From Linum tenue (taxonomy: Eukaryota; Streptophyta; Magnoliopsida; Malpighiales; Linaceae): a stretch of 64,000 nt of DNA. The translations under genes were made by a program, and so were the position numbers. Below, piece after piece: positions 46,364 to 56,957 of this stretch. Every line of letters starts with the position of its first letter. Within the stretch, counting starts at the first letter, position 1. Where the stretch lies: positions 29,677,608-29,741,607 of the forward strand of contig CAMGYJ010000010.1 of assembly GCA_946122785.1 (NCBI GenBank), read 5' to 3'. The notes under the pieces were generated by a model. The model saw nothing but the letters and a program-made list of their open reading frames with translations. It made no database searches and had not been told where the DNA came from.

Positions 46364-46375
46364 TGGTATCAGAGC
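46364..46375 (+). other. Primer-binding site (tRNA-iMet) of the hybrid
   Basis: TGGTATCAGAGC, identical to the site at 29826. The Cassandra-type internal region follows directly (GGTGGGGCAAACC...GAGTCCCAAGG, then a 12-G run at 46436-46447). Confidence 0.9.
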
Positions 46376-46451
46376 CTCTCTGCGTTCCTCTTGAACGATG
46401 GTGGGGCAAACCTTAACGAGGACGTTGAGTCCCAAGGGGGGGGGGGGTGTA

Positions 46452-46724
46452 TGTAACACCTTAGTAAATCCCACATCGACAAAGCACGAGAGAGATCCAT
46501 GGTTCATAAGTAAGAAACCGGCCTTAACTGACAAGACGCGTTTTGGGGTGTAATGGAGGAGTTCTTGTGAGAACTCCGAAGTTAAACGTGCTCAGTGTGG
46601 AGTACAACAAGGATGGGTGACCTTATGGGAAGTCACCCTGAATTGCACCCCAAGTTGAAATCCGTGCGGGTGTAAAGGCCCAAAGCGGACAATATCTTGT
46701 CGGGAAAAGGTTCGGGATGTTAGA
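46452..46724 (+). repeat. Cassandra-type LTR
   Basis: Starts TGTAACACC with CCCACATCG soon after and ends GGGATGTTAGA, where CA is expected instead of GA. Its 273-bp length is normal for Cassandra. It contains the 5S rRNA-like core 46545-46651. Confidence 0.85.
46545..46651 (+). ncRNA. 5S rRNA-like core inside the Cassandra LTR
   Basis: GGGGTGTAAT...GCACCCC ends pair as in 5S rRNA. GAACTCCGAAGTTAAACGTGCT matches the 5S A-box region (46580-46592) and AAGGATGGGTGACC matches the C-box region (46610-46622). The 5S-derived promoter is the hallmark of Cassandra. It is not a cellular 5S gene: the middle and some box positions differ. Confidence 0.85.
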
Positions 46725-46729
46725 TTAAG

Positions 46730-47695
46730 CATGAAGATACAGAGGACTAGGCGGACGGTGAAGCTGTCAAGTTCAGGCTCGACAATGATATGGACTACGT
46801 CACCGAGCTCAATGATCCAGTGGGTGTTAACTTCAAGACGCTGTACACCCGCCTAGCTCAGCCTGGCCAGCGCCCCTTCCTTGCCGGGCGGACGAAGGCC
46901 AACACCCTGCAGCTCGATAACCGCATTCGCCACCACATGCTGGCGAAGTCCTACACTCCAGCTGGGGACAGTTCCAACACCCTCACCAAGCGGTCCATGT
47001 ACTTCATCCAGTCCATCCGCACGACGACCATCCTCTCCACCTGGGTTCTGTGGTGGCCAGGACTCTGGACAAGAGTGTTACACACCTGGGGACCATCCAC
47101 TGCACCCCCTCATCACCGTGGCCACCTACTTCCATATCCCACTGTAGTGTTGCACAGAGCAGGGGGGGCACTAGTGTCTTCGGCGAAGACACGATCCAAC
47201 ATATGCACCTGCTGCGAGTCGAGCGGGGCATCAAGTGGATCGAGGGGTTTCCTGCTCCTCAAATCCCAGCGGAGGACCAGCCGGATGTTTCTGCGGATGA
47301 GGCCACTAAGGATGCCCACCCCGAGGATGTGGATGATGCTGATGCCCCTCGCCCGACCATTCTATTTTCCCATCCCAGGACTAATTCACTCACCAGTTCC
47401 AGCAGCTGAGCATCCAGAATCACTGACTCCTCAACCATCATCTCCAGTTCCAGCAGCAGTACTCGGCTCACCAAGTCGAGTATCAGACCCGGGTGGCTGC
47501 CTATGATGAGCGCCTTGACCGTATGGAGGCCCAGCAGGGGGTGACCCTTGCTCACATCGAGCGGGAGCGGGCTCAATCTCGGCGTATGCAGGAGGTCCAG
47601 CAGCACCTGCTCCAGCTGATACCGGGCGAGAAGCCAGTATGGAGGACTCTCCCCTTCCACCCCAGGGAGCCGGAGATGATGCCTTCATGAACGAC
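46730..47695 (+). pseudogene. Third ORF of the gypsy element, second part
   Basis: Continues 43986-44237. It contains VKFRLDND near 46775, THLGTIHCTP near 47085 after a frame shift, and a heptad-rich stretch YDERLDRMEAQQGVTLAHIE near 47510 that may form a coiled coil. Further shifts occur near 47480 and 47650. The last codons lie at 55065-55094 (ending GAG TAG), beyond the minus-strand gypsy element inserted at ACGAC. The equivalent region of that inserted element (50285-50540, minus) ends in the same way (LMNQIDF), which confirms the join. Confidence 0.7.
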
Positions 47696-49060
47696 TGACT
47701 CGCTCCTACTGTTACTCTAGAAGATGGCCAAGTGGAACCACTTCCTAAAGCGTAGTATAGCGGGCTTGGGTTTTATTGTCAACCCGGGTGCTAGATGTGA
47801 TGACTACTCGGTGAATTCTCGTTATCTAGCAGTGAACTTTTAGTGCAGATTCAAGCAAACAAAAACACAAAGCAAGTAAACGGTTGTTATCAAGTCAAGA
47901 GAGGTCACCCGGATATGGTTCCCCCTATACTGCAGTTAAGTCGGATTGCAATTTACCAAGTTCAGTTTTCATGAAAGTTATACTGCGGAAGGTTCTTAAT
48001 TAGCCCGAAGTCTCGACTAAAGGTCTTCAGACCCTCTCAATCTGAGTCTCTAGCGGGCGACTAACCTCCACCGGAGTAAACAGATTGAGGCCCTAGCGAA
48101 CCAAACCTCCACTACCGAATTGGATTCGGTACAGAATAGCGAATTGGCTCCTCGACTAAAGTCACCAATTCGCCACCTTCGATTAAGGATACTCTATCAA
48201 CCTAGGCAGATATTCTCATTCTAGGTCAAAGCAGAAACAACAGGAATTTGATCAGGATTCAAGTCATTCAATCATTCAAACCTCAATCGAATATAATCAA
48301 TTCACAAACTCTGTACTTGGGTTCATACAATCAGACCTAGCATACAAATCTAGGGTTCCCCATACCCAGATGAATCGGGGAACTACTCCATAGAGAAAGA
48401 AGCAAAAGCAGATTCAGACGCGGAAACCATACTGTGAAGACGGATTTATGCTCCTGGACGTTTAATCGGCACTTCTCCAAGCTCAAGCCGGGCTCTAATG
48501 GTGATGAAGATCGAGCTATGGCACTTGGGAACTCTTGTTCGTCGCTTTCACTATCTAGGGATCGCTTTCTCTCTCAAAAACTCGGAACCCTTCAATGTTG
48601 GCCTTCTTCTTCCTTTTATCAGCTGCCTGGTCGCGATACACGGTCAAAATACCCGGTCGGGTATTTCGGGTTTCGACCGGGTATTTGCAGAACGCACCGT
48701 TTCGTTTAAGGGGAAAATCCCCGGTCTGACTTCATAATCCCCGACCGGGGATTTAAGCCATTTGTCCGGGCCCCCTTCTGTTTCTCACGGACGCCCGAAG
48801 TGAAAATTACCCGACCAAGGCCACAAAATACCCGGTCGGGTATTCCTGCCTTTGGCCGGGTATTTTGGTCCATCAGCCTCCTTCGTCCCAACTTCGCTCC
48901 TTTCGACCCAGAACTCGTTTCTCCGCCTCGATTCCAACGCCCGGTCCTGAAATATGACATAAACACACAACCTAGCGTGAAATCGGCTTAAAACACGAGA
49001 TTCCTCATCCCAAACGGCTTCAGAATAGGGGTGAAAAAATGTATAATTATCGGTCTATCA
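47696..49060 (-). repeat. 3' LTR of the minus-strand gypsy element
   Basis: On its strand it starts TGATAGACCGATAATTATAC and ends GGAGCGAGTCA. The purine tract AAGTGTGGGGGAGTT (49075-49061) adjoins it. It contains the palindrome cluster 48625-48868. Confidence 0.93.
48625..48868. repeat. Cluster of AAATACCCGGTCGGGTATTT hairpins
   Basis: Stem-loops AAATACCC-GGTC-GGGTATTT (about 48648 and 48827) and AATCCCC-GACC-GGGGATT (about 48737), plus GACCGGGTATTT half-sites, occupy the same LTR position as the GGCCGTG palindromes of related elements. The 5' LTR has the same cluster at about 54630-54870. Confidence 0.85.
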
Positions 49061-50284
49061 AACTCCCCCACACTTAACCGCTTGCTTGTCCCCAAGCAAA
49101 CCTAACTCAAACCAATGCAACTCTCCAGACCTCTATAGAAACAAACAACCTCGATCGTAGGTAGAGGACTTCCTAGATCATTTAGCAACTTACGAGGTCA
49201 ACCGACGCACAAGTCATCTCATAGCTTCTTCGGCGAGAGCACTAGTCTCGAGTCGGCATCATGGCAAATAGTGAACAGAGGACAAATGAATCGTGGATGA
49301 AGAGACTCTCAAAAACAAAAGATCATGGACTCACATTAATTCAAGGTGCTCGATTTTCTTTTGAAGATGGTTGGAACCCTTTTATTTCTTCTTTTTGCTT
49401 GTTTTCTGTTTTTCTTTTTTTTCTTTTTTCACGGGTTCCAACCTGTTTCTGCAGAAAACGGGGGCTCCCACCTAGCAAAGGTTTTGCGGGAGCCCGGCTC
49501 TTACCGGCCATGCCAGGAGCGGGTGTCTCGAGCCTCGTGCGGGGGAAAGACATGTAAGGGGGCTGGAGGTAGTAGGTGGAAATTGGGAACGGATTCCCGT
49601 CTCCCCTTACACCCTTTCGCCCTATTCGCACGGGAGACGTTATTTTAAAGCACATTTTCGAGCACCTGTTACTTTCAAAACATGATACAAGAGTCCATGA
49701 CAGGCAGAGAGTCCACAACACCACACAATTCAAGGGTCCTAAGATCACTAATTCACTCAATCAACCAACATAATATGAAGAAGAAATGAGACTTCTTAAA
49801 TGCATCAACATCCTCCATAGTGCTACACTACCTCCCTAGGTTGCAAATCACTACAGAGACTGTCAATTCAAAGCATACTGAGCAGGCAATTGCAAGGAAC
49901 ACGTACGTGGAGCCCTCAAATTTAAGAATTTTGACAGTGGACTAGGCTCCAAGCATACAAACAGAGCTAATGCAGTCAAAAGATAAACATCCCCCCCACA
50001 CTTAAGATCGACATTGCCCTCAATGGAGAAGAGGGAAGGAAAGGGGAACGATGTTACCGTGTGCACAGACTGCAGGAGACTGGAAATGGACCAGTCGGCA
50101 TGAAACAGACTGGAGAGAGGACCAGTCGGGAACACAGGCAGAGCTAAAAGAAACCAAAGAGCTCAACACAGTACGTTAGGTCCAATGGTCAGCCCAATAG
50201 TACAGTATCCAAAAAGAAAAAACAAAACCCACAAAAACAACCAGTTTGCATGCTGACAAAGACAAAAACACTCAACACATGCCC
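49061..50284 (-). other. 3' non-coding region of the minus-strand gypsy element
   Basis: It lies between the end of the third ORF and the purine tract. The end near the LTR carries a GGGGACAAGCAAGCGGTTAAG word shared with 56928-56945 of the plus-strand element. No gene is seen. Confidence 0.7.
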
Positions 50285-50540
50285 CTAGGGCCCGCCAAGA
50301 CCGAAGAAGTCGATCTGGTTCATGAGGTCGTCGTCGCCATCCTCCGGTGGCTGCCGTGGCGGTGAATGATCCCACCGGGTGGTCCAGTGGTGCTCCTCTG
50401 GAGGGTGACAAGCCTGGAGCAGATGCTCGGAATACTCCATCAGACGGCGGCCTCGATCTCTCTCCCGCTCGATGAGAGTAGTAGTGACTCCCATGTGGGT
50501 CTCCAATCGGCCAAGGCGCTCGTCAACACCCGTCAGAAAT
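50285..50540 (-). pseudogene. Third ORF remnant of the minus-strand gypsy element
   Basis: About 80 codons with DERLGRLETHMGVTT, ERERDRGRRLMEY and the end LMNQIDFFGLGGP. It parallels the end of the third ORF at 47490-47690 plus 55065-55094. The upstream part was lost by a deletion that joins reverse transcriptase to this ORF at about 50540. Confidence 0.7.
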
Positions 50541-52478
50541 GGCGAAGATGATCCCCGCGTCCATCAGCTTCACGATCTCTGCCCGAACCACAGCCTCCAG
50601 GTTCGGTGTCAATCTCCTCTGCGGCTGCCACACTGGCCGCATCTCATCCTCCAGCAGTATCCGGTGCGAGCAAGAGGAGGGGCTGATCCCCCGGATGTCT
50701 GTGATCTTCCATGCTAAAGCCCGCTCGTACTGCTTCAGCAAGGCCACCAGTCTGGTCTTCTGCTCGGGTGTGAGGGTCGAGCTGATGATGACCGGCAGCT
50801 TATTCCCCTCCCGGAGAAATGCATACTCCAAATGAGGAGGGAGGGGCTTAAGCTCCAGCTCTGGTGGTTCCTCCAAGGAGGTGGTGATGCGAGTGGAGGA
50901 TGAGATCGGTTTAAACAGTCTGTCGCCCTCCAAGAAGGGGCCACTCTCCAATGCAGCCAACTGCTCCGCCAGCTGCGGCTCCTGCGATGCCTGCTCACCT
51001 AGCAAAATACAACACTCAAGAGCATCATCAGTACCCGCACTCGTGATGGCGAGTGCGGTCTCAAAATCGGTAAGCACATCACAATAGTCTATGTCATCAT
51101 GCAAATGAGAATGTTTCCCATTGTCAGACACAGAAAAAGTAGCATGTTCATCACCAGCACGCAAGATCAATTTACCACTATGCACATCAATAAGCGCCTT
51201 GGCGCTGGCGAGAAATGGTCTACCTAAAATCAAAGGCACATCCACATCCTCATTTATATCCAAAATAACAAAATCAACAGGATATGTGAATGCACCTACA
51301 TTAACAAGCAAGTCCTCAATGATACCCCTAGGATGCACAATAGAACGATCAGCTAACTGAATGCTCATCCTAGTAGCTCTAGGTTCACCTAGGTCTAGCT
51401 TCTTAAAAAATTTATAGGGCATGAGATTTATGCTAGCGCCTAGGTCCGCCAAGGACTTTCCTACATGCATGCTGCCAATAACAAGAGGGATAGTGAAACT
51501 CCCTGGGTCTTTGCGCTTCTCGGGCAGCTTGTTCTGCAGGATAGCAGAACACTCCTCGCTGAGCATCACTGTCGAAAGATCCCCAAGTTTCTTCTTGTTG
51601 GTGAGGAGGTCTTTCATGAACTTGGCATACTTGGGCATCTTCGACAGTGCCTCTACGAACGGCATGCTGATGTTGACCTGCTTCAACATTGCCATGAACT
51701 TGGCAAACTCTGTCTCCAGCTTGTCTTTATGAAGTCGAGTGGGGAAGGGCAGCTGGGGTGTATGCTCCTTAACCACAGGTTGCGGCTTGGGAGCAGGTGT
51801 TTCGCTGCCTTCCCCCACTTCTGCAGTATCAGCTGGAGGTGTTGAAGCAGGTAGTGGGTCGTCTCGCCTGGGCTGGGCAGGAGCAGCAGATATGGTCTTG
51901 CCACTCCTGGTGGTGATGGCGTCCAGCTGCTGGAGAGGGTCACGAGGATTAGGAACAGTGGTGGCAGGTAGAGTCCCCGGTGCCCTGGTAGTGTTCTGGC
52001 GAGCTAAGCTCCCAATCTGATTCTGTAGATCCTGCAGAATGGCACCTTGGTTTCTCTGGCCTGCCTCCAGTGAGGCTATGTTCTGATCCATCCTCGTGAA
52101 ATTCGCCTGACTGGTGGTCATGAATGCCTGCAAAATGTTCTTCAGATCAGCCATCTGAGTATCTGGAGCTACAGCTGCTAGTGGCTGAGCAAACTGGCGC
52201 TGGGGCTGCTGGAATGGCTGCCCTTGCCTAGGCTGGTAGGGCTGCTGCTGTGGTGGTGGCCCCTGCCTAGCCTGGAAGGGCTGCCTCTGCTGAAAACCAC
52301 CTGCTGGTGCTGGGAAACCAGGTGGTTTGTTGGTGTTGCTGCTCCAGGCAAAATTGGGATGCTGGCGCCATCCCTGATTGTAGGTACTGCTGTATGGGTC
52401 CAGGCGCCGAGCATTGGCGAAGAAATCCACCTGCTCTTGGGGAGTAGAGGACTCCCTCATAGATTGATAATCCTCCAC
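50541..52478 (-). pseudogene. Gag C-terminus, protease and start of reverse transcriptase
   Basis: In the same frame as the gag at 53546-52680 but separated by two stops, TGA at 52682-52680 and TGA at 52502-52500. Gag C-terminal part: FANARRLDPYSSTYNQGW followed by a Gln/Pro-rich stretch (about 52410-52170). Protease: KSLADLGASINLMPY (about 51470) and VPLILGRPFLA (about 51210). Reverse transcriptase beginning: LKPLPPHLEYAFL (about 50830) to LMDAGIIFAISD (about 50545), where the coding sequence is cut. The catalytic core of reverse transcriptase is absent. Protease motifs look intact. Confidence 0.9.
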
Positions 52479-52679
52479 CAGGTGATTCGGGCTCTCACAT
52501 CACTGACACTGAGCTACTGGAGGCGTAGCTACACCTCGGCCCGGAAGGAGACTGTTAGGCTGCTTCAATGTCTGCACCAACTCAGCCACCTGCTGCTCTA
52601 ACCCGGACCTGGCCTCCATAGCATGCACACCCCGGTCCCGGGAATTCCTGCCTCTGTTGTTCTGTCCCCAAGAATGATC

Positions 52680-53546
52680 TCAGGCAGCCAAGGTACTGAT
52701 CATCTGGTTCAGCTCGGGTGGAGTCTTAGTAAGGATATCCCCTCCTGGGCATAGAGACTCAATCACCCTCTGGCTGTCTGGAGTGAGGGCGCTGTAGAAG
52801 TTCCCCACTGTAAATGCATCGCTGAAGCCATGATGGGGACACTGCCATAAGTATCCCATGTACCGCTCCCATGCATCACGAAGTGACTCATCTGGCTCTT
52901 GGCGGAAGTGAGTGATCTCCCGATGAATCTCTGTGGTCTTCGATGCCGGATAGTACCTGTGCACGAACTTGTCAGCCAGATCGTCCCAAGAAGTGATGGA
53001 CAATGGGGGCTGGGTCTCCAACCACCTCTTAGCATTCCCCGCCAGAGAATGGGGGAAGAGGTGAAGGCGGATTGCATCATCCGGGACACCGTTCAGCTTG
53101 AACCCGTTCGTCAGCTGCAGAAAACGGGAAAGATGTACCCGGGCTTCCTCATCCTTCAAGCCATGGAACTGGATCGAGGATGTAATGAGTTGAATCCAGC
53201 ATGGCTTGATCTCAAAGTTGTTTGCAGGAATGGGCGGATAGAGGATGACCGGGCGGATGTCAGCAATCCGTGGAGTATAGAAGTACTCCAAGGTGGGACC
53301 CGGTGGTGGTGGATGATGATGGGCCCCAGCTCCCTGGGGATTTGGGTCGTTCCCCAGGATCTGGTTCACCGGAGGTGGGTTCTGATCGCCTTCCATCTCG
53401 TACTCGTCCTCGGATTCGCTGCTCAATTGGCCGTCTCTGCGCTCCACCGTAGCCAGTCTAGCTCGCTGTTGTCTCCGAAGTTGGTTGCAGGTGCGTTCAA
53501 TCTCAGGATTCAATGGCAGTAAACCTCCCGACTGGCTACGGGTCAT
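52680..53546 (-). CDS. Gag of the minus-strand gypsy element
   Basis: 288 codons starting MTRSQSGG, 126 bases after the primer site. Residues about 100-260 form the plant retrotransposon Gag domain: FQLT-like FLQLTNGFKLNGVPDDAIRL, then SLAGNAKRWLETQPP, WDDLADKFVHRYYP and ESLRDAWERY. It packages RNA in virus-like particles. It ends at TGA 52682-52680, where the frame otherwise continues, so full Gag is truncated before the expected zinc-knuckle region. The protein may still fold as a capsid domain. Confidence 0.85.
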   Translation of the reverse strand: MTRSQSGGLLPLNPEIERTCNQLRRQQRARLATVERRDGQLSSESEDEYEMEGDQNPPPVNQILGNDPNPQGAGAHHHPPPPGPTLEYFYTPRIADIRPVILYPPIPANNFEIKPCWIQLITSSIQFHGLKDEEARVHLSRFLQLTNGFKLNGVPDDAIRLHLFPHSLAGNAKRWLETQPPLSITSWDDLADKFVHRYYPASKTTEIHREITHFRQEPDESLRDAWERYMGYLWQCPHHGFSDAFTVGNFYSALTPDSQRVIESLCPGGDILTKTPPELNQMISTLAA

Positions 53547-53671
53547 GCACTATCTGCACACAATCAAGCAATGCAAACCCGTGAAGGCACAAGTGGGAAA
53601 GAACAAACACTCAATGCGAAAATGAAAATGCTAAAGTAACAGAAATCACTTTTCTTCAACAACCTAGCCGT

Positions 53672-53688
53672 CCCCGGCAACGGCGCCA
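53672..53688 (-). other. Primer-binding site of the minus-strand gypsy element
   Basis: TGGCGCCGTTGCCGGGG on the minus strand, six bases after the end of the 5' LTR. I know this form from Athila/Tat elements. Confidence 0.85.
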
Positions 53689-53694
53689 AAAACT

Positions 53695-55059
53695 TGACTC
53701 GCTCCTACTGTCACTCTAGAAGATGGCCAAGTGTAACCACTTCCTAAAGCGTAGTATAGCGGGCTTGGGTTTTATTGTCAACCCGGGTCCTAGATGTGAT
53801 GACTACTCGGTGAATTCTCGTTATCTAGCAGTGAACTTTTAGTGCAGATTCAAGCAAACAAAAACACAAAGCAAGTAAACGGTTGTTGTCAAGTCAAGAG
53901 AGGTCACCCGGATATGGTTCCCCCTAGACTGCAGTTAAGTCGGATTGCAATTTACCAAGTTCAGTTTTCATGAAATTTATACTGCGGAAGGTTCTTAATT
54001 AGCCCGAAGTCTCGACTAAAGGTCTTCAGACCCTCTCAATCTGAGTCTCTAGCGGGCGACTAACCTCCACCGGAGTAAAAAGATTGAGGCCCTAGCAAAC
54101 CAAACCTCCATTATCGAATTGGATTCGGTACAGAATAGCGAATTGGCTCCTCGACTAAAGTCACCAATTCGCCACCTTCGATTAAGGATACTCTATCAAC
54201 CTATGCAGATATTCTCATTCTAGGTCAAAGCAGAAACAACAGGAATTTGATCAGGATTCAAGTAATTCAATCATTCAAACCTCAATCGAATATAATCAAT
54301 TCACAAACTCTGTACTTGGGTTCATACAATCAGACCTAGCATACAAATCTAGGGTTCCCCATACCCAGATGAATGGGGGAACTACTCCATAGAGAAAGAA
54401 GCAAAAGCAGATCTAGACGCGGAAATCATACTGTGAAGACGGATTTCTGCTCTTGGACGTTTAATCGGCACTTCTCCAAGCTCAAGCCGGGCTCCAATGG
54501 TGATGAAGATCGAGCTATGGCACTTGGGAACTCTTGTTCGTCGCTTTCCCTCTCTAGGGATTGCTTTCTCTCTCAAAAACTCGGAACCCTTCAATGTTGG
54601 CCTTCTTCTTCCTTTTATCAGCTACCTGGTCACGATACCCGGTCGAAATACCCGGTCGGGTATTTCGGGTTTCGACCAGGTATTTGCAGAACGCACCGTT
54701 TCGTTTAAGGGGAAAATCCCTGGTCTGACTTCATAATCCCCGACCGGAGATTTAAGCCATTTGCCCGGGCCCCCTTCTGTTTCTCACGGATGCCCGAAGT
54801 GAAAATTACCCTACCAAGGCCAGAAAATACCCGGTCGGGTATTCCTGCCTTTGGCCGGGTATTTTGGTCCATCAGCCTCCTTCGTCCCAACTTCGCTCCT
54901 TTCGACCCAGAACTCGTTTCTCCGCCTCGATTCCAACGCCGGGTCCTGAAATATGACATAAACACACAACCTAGCGTGAAATCGGCTTAAAACACGAGAT
55001 TCCTCATCACAAACGGCTTCAGAATAGGGGTGAAAACATGTATAATTATCGGTCTATCA
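53695..55059 (-). repeat. 5' LTR of the minus-strand gypsy element
   Basis: Same length and ends as 47696-49060, with a scatter of single-base differences. A TATA-like TGATAAAAGG occurs on the minus strand at about 54620, after the palindrome cluster. Confidence 0.93.
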
Positions 55060-55094
55060 ACGACATCGACTTTGACAACCTTGGCGACGAGTAG

Positions 55095-56957
55095 TCTGTA
55101 CTCGTCGCTCCTCCGAGTGTGTTTTTGTTTAAGACTTTTCTTGTTTGCTCCATGTGTGTGCGGAGCTGGAACTGAGTCTGTCGTTTGTTTTTTTCTTTCT
55201 TTCTTTTGTGGATTGTCTGTTTTGTGGCCATCTGGGCTAACTCTGATCCCTAACGCACATTGTGCTAGTGTGTTCTTTATGTTCCCTCCGTGCAGAACTG
55301 TTCAGTCATTCCATATGTTTCCCGCTGACTGGTCCCCTTCCAGTCTCCCGGCAGTAATTCCATCTGGCAACATCGTTCCCCTTATCTCTCCCTCTGCTCC
55401 ATTGAGGGCAATTTCGTGCTTAATTGTGGGGGGTGCTTTGTCTCGGTTGGAATCTATATATGTGTGCTTGGAGCCTAGTCCGCTGTCCGAATCTTGAGAT
55501 TTGAGGGCTCCAAGTATTGTTGTTTGCATGATCATATTGGCACTGTGATTTGATTGGTGAATTGAATGGTTTTCGAATTATTGCATGACAACTGGATTGT
55601 TACTAGGACAACCTATGATGATGACTGAGACGTGCAGTAGAACTGTGTAGGGGTTCAGTTTTTCAACTGTTTGCTTACCAACTATGACTTGGATTGATCA
55701 CTTGTTCCAGACAGTCCTTTAAGCATCTAGTTCAGTGAATCAGAATGAGAGATAGAGCATAAAGGTAGCCATGTGCGATTTGAGCCTGCTCGTTTCTTTC
55801 TTGTGCGATAGTTCCCTCTTCCATGATGTGCATCATTCACGTTGTCACTAGCTAAGATGATGGAGGCATAGGATTAGCCCACGACCAAATTGATTGTCTT
55901 GGTGTGTCATACCTCCTAGTCAGCCCCTTTGAGTCATGTGTTATCCTTTCTTTCGGTCTACAATGAAAAATCACCCTTTTGCATCTCTTAGAAGGTTCCA
56001 CAGAGTGGTTTTTGCATGTTCTCTGCTGTTTCTACTAAATATAATGTGAGGGTTGGAGGTAATGCTTAAAAATTGGGCATGTGTTTGAAAAATGTGCAGA
56101 GGTGGTGGTTCTCTCAAGAAATGAAAGAAAAGACAAGAAAAAAATGAATGAAAACAAAAGAGAGCCACCACCACAAATCTGAATAGTGCCCATTAAGTAG
56201 TGTTTCTTAGCAGTCTGGCTTGGAAATACTAACATTTATGTGACCTCCTTCGCTCTTGTGCTCTAAAGAATTTGAGTAATGCAGAATGGCAGGAAGAAAG
56301 TAAGTGGTTTGATTGACTATGATTGTGTTGGGTTTGGAATTGTGGAACCTTGTGCTATGAATACTTCCACCACCTAAAAGGCCTTTTCCCCATGTCCAAG
56401 ACCCTAGCCAGTCATCTGAACCTGTGTCTAAGACCTCTGGATTAGTTAGTGGTGACACCCCATATGTGAACTCTAACATTTAGAGGCTGCCTTCATGGTG
56501 AAGAGACGTTAGGGATTGAGAGAATAAGCATGCGCATTTTTCGCATCAAATTGTCCTGACCCCACTGGTCGAGAGTGAGCGATTCATTTTCTCATATTCT
56601 CAATACTCTTTTACCCCGGTGAGGATCTAGATTGCTCGGTCTCAATTCTGATATCTTGAGTTTTGTGCATGAGGTGACTGTCTTGAGTAAGTGGTTGAGT
56701 GAAGTCTATGTTGGTTGATGAACAGTAGGGAGACTCCTCCTTTACCCGATTTTGCTGCACTCGAATGTCCTCTGTGGTGGTTGTCCAGGTTGCTATTGAA
56801 GTTGTTCATGTGTTGATGCTTGAAAGCCAGTACGATTCACGTGTTCTGTGCCTATATGAATTGTCCCCAATGTTGGTATGATTGAAATATGCTGAGCTTA
56901 CCTTGTATCTGACTTGGTTTGATTGGGGACAAGCAAACGGTTAAGTGTGGGGGAATT
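55095..56957 (+). other. 3' non-coding region of the plus-strand gypsy element
   Basis: Lies between the TAG of the third ORF (55092-55094) and the 3' LTR. No conserved frame. It ends in GGGGACAAGCAAACGG and the purine tract AAGTGTGGGGGAA. Confidence 0.75.

Larger units (their letters stand above)
44238..46724 (+). mobile_element. Hybrid retroelement: Tekay/Del-like 5' LTR with Cassandra-type 3' half
   Basis: A single 2487-bp insertion in the third ORF. Flanks TCAAG (44233-44237) and TTAAG (46725-46729) match at 4 of 5 bases, and removing one flank and the insert leaves the reading frame in phase. The left part starts TGCTACACCCC and resembles the Tekay/Del-like LTR start seen at 14465 on the minus strand. 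At 46364-46375 lies TGGTATCAGAGC, the tRNA-Met primer site. A short internal region, a purine run and a 273-bp LTR with a 5S rRNA-like core follow, as in the TRIM element Cassandra. The two ends are thus not the same LTR. Confidence 0.7.
47696..55059 (-). mobile_element. Full-ended gypsy element, minus strand, internally deleted
   Basis: A 7364-bp element. LTRs 47696-49060 and 53695-55059 are each 1365 bp, with roughly 1-2% difference by eye. The 5-bp target duplication ACGAC lies at 47691-47695 and 55060-55064. The primer site TGGCGCCGTTGCCGGGG (minus, 53688-53672) is Athila/Tat-like. Gag, protease and the beginning of reverse transcriptase remain. Most of reverse transcriptase, RNase H, integrase and the start of the third ORF are deleted at about 50540. 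It is non-autonomous and belongs to the same family group as the element it inserted into. Confidence 0.95.

Noticed and set aside
46545..46651. A genuine cellular 5S rRNA gene
   Set aside because: It sits inside a TGTAACACC...GGGATGTTA LTR, its box sequences deviate from plant 5S, and it is a single unit, so Cassandra is the better explanation.
50539..53522. Plus-strand frames of up to 207 codons (such as 52899-53522)
   Set aside because: Antisense to gag, protease and reverse transcriptase of the minus-strand gypsy element.
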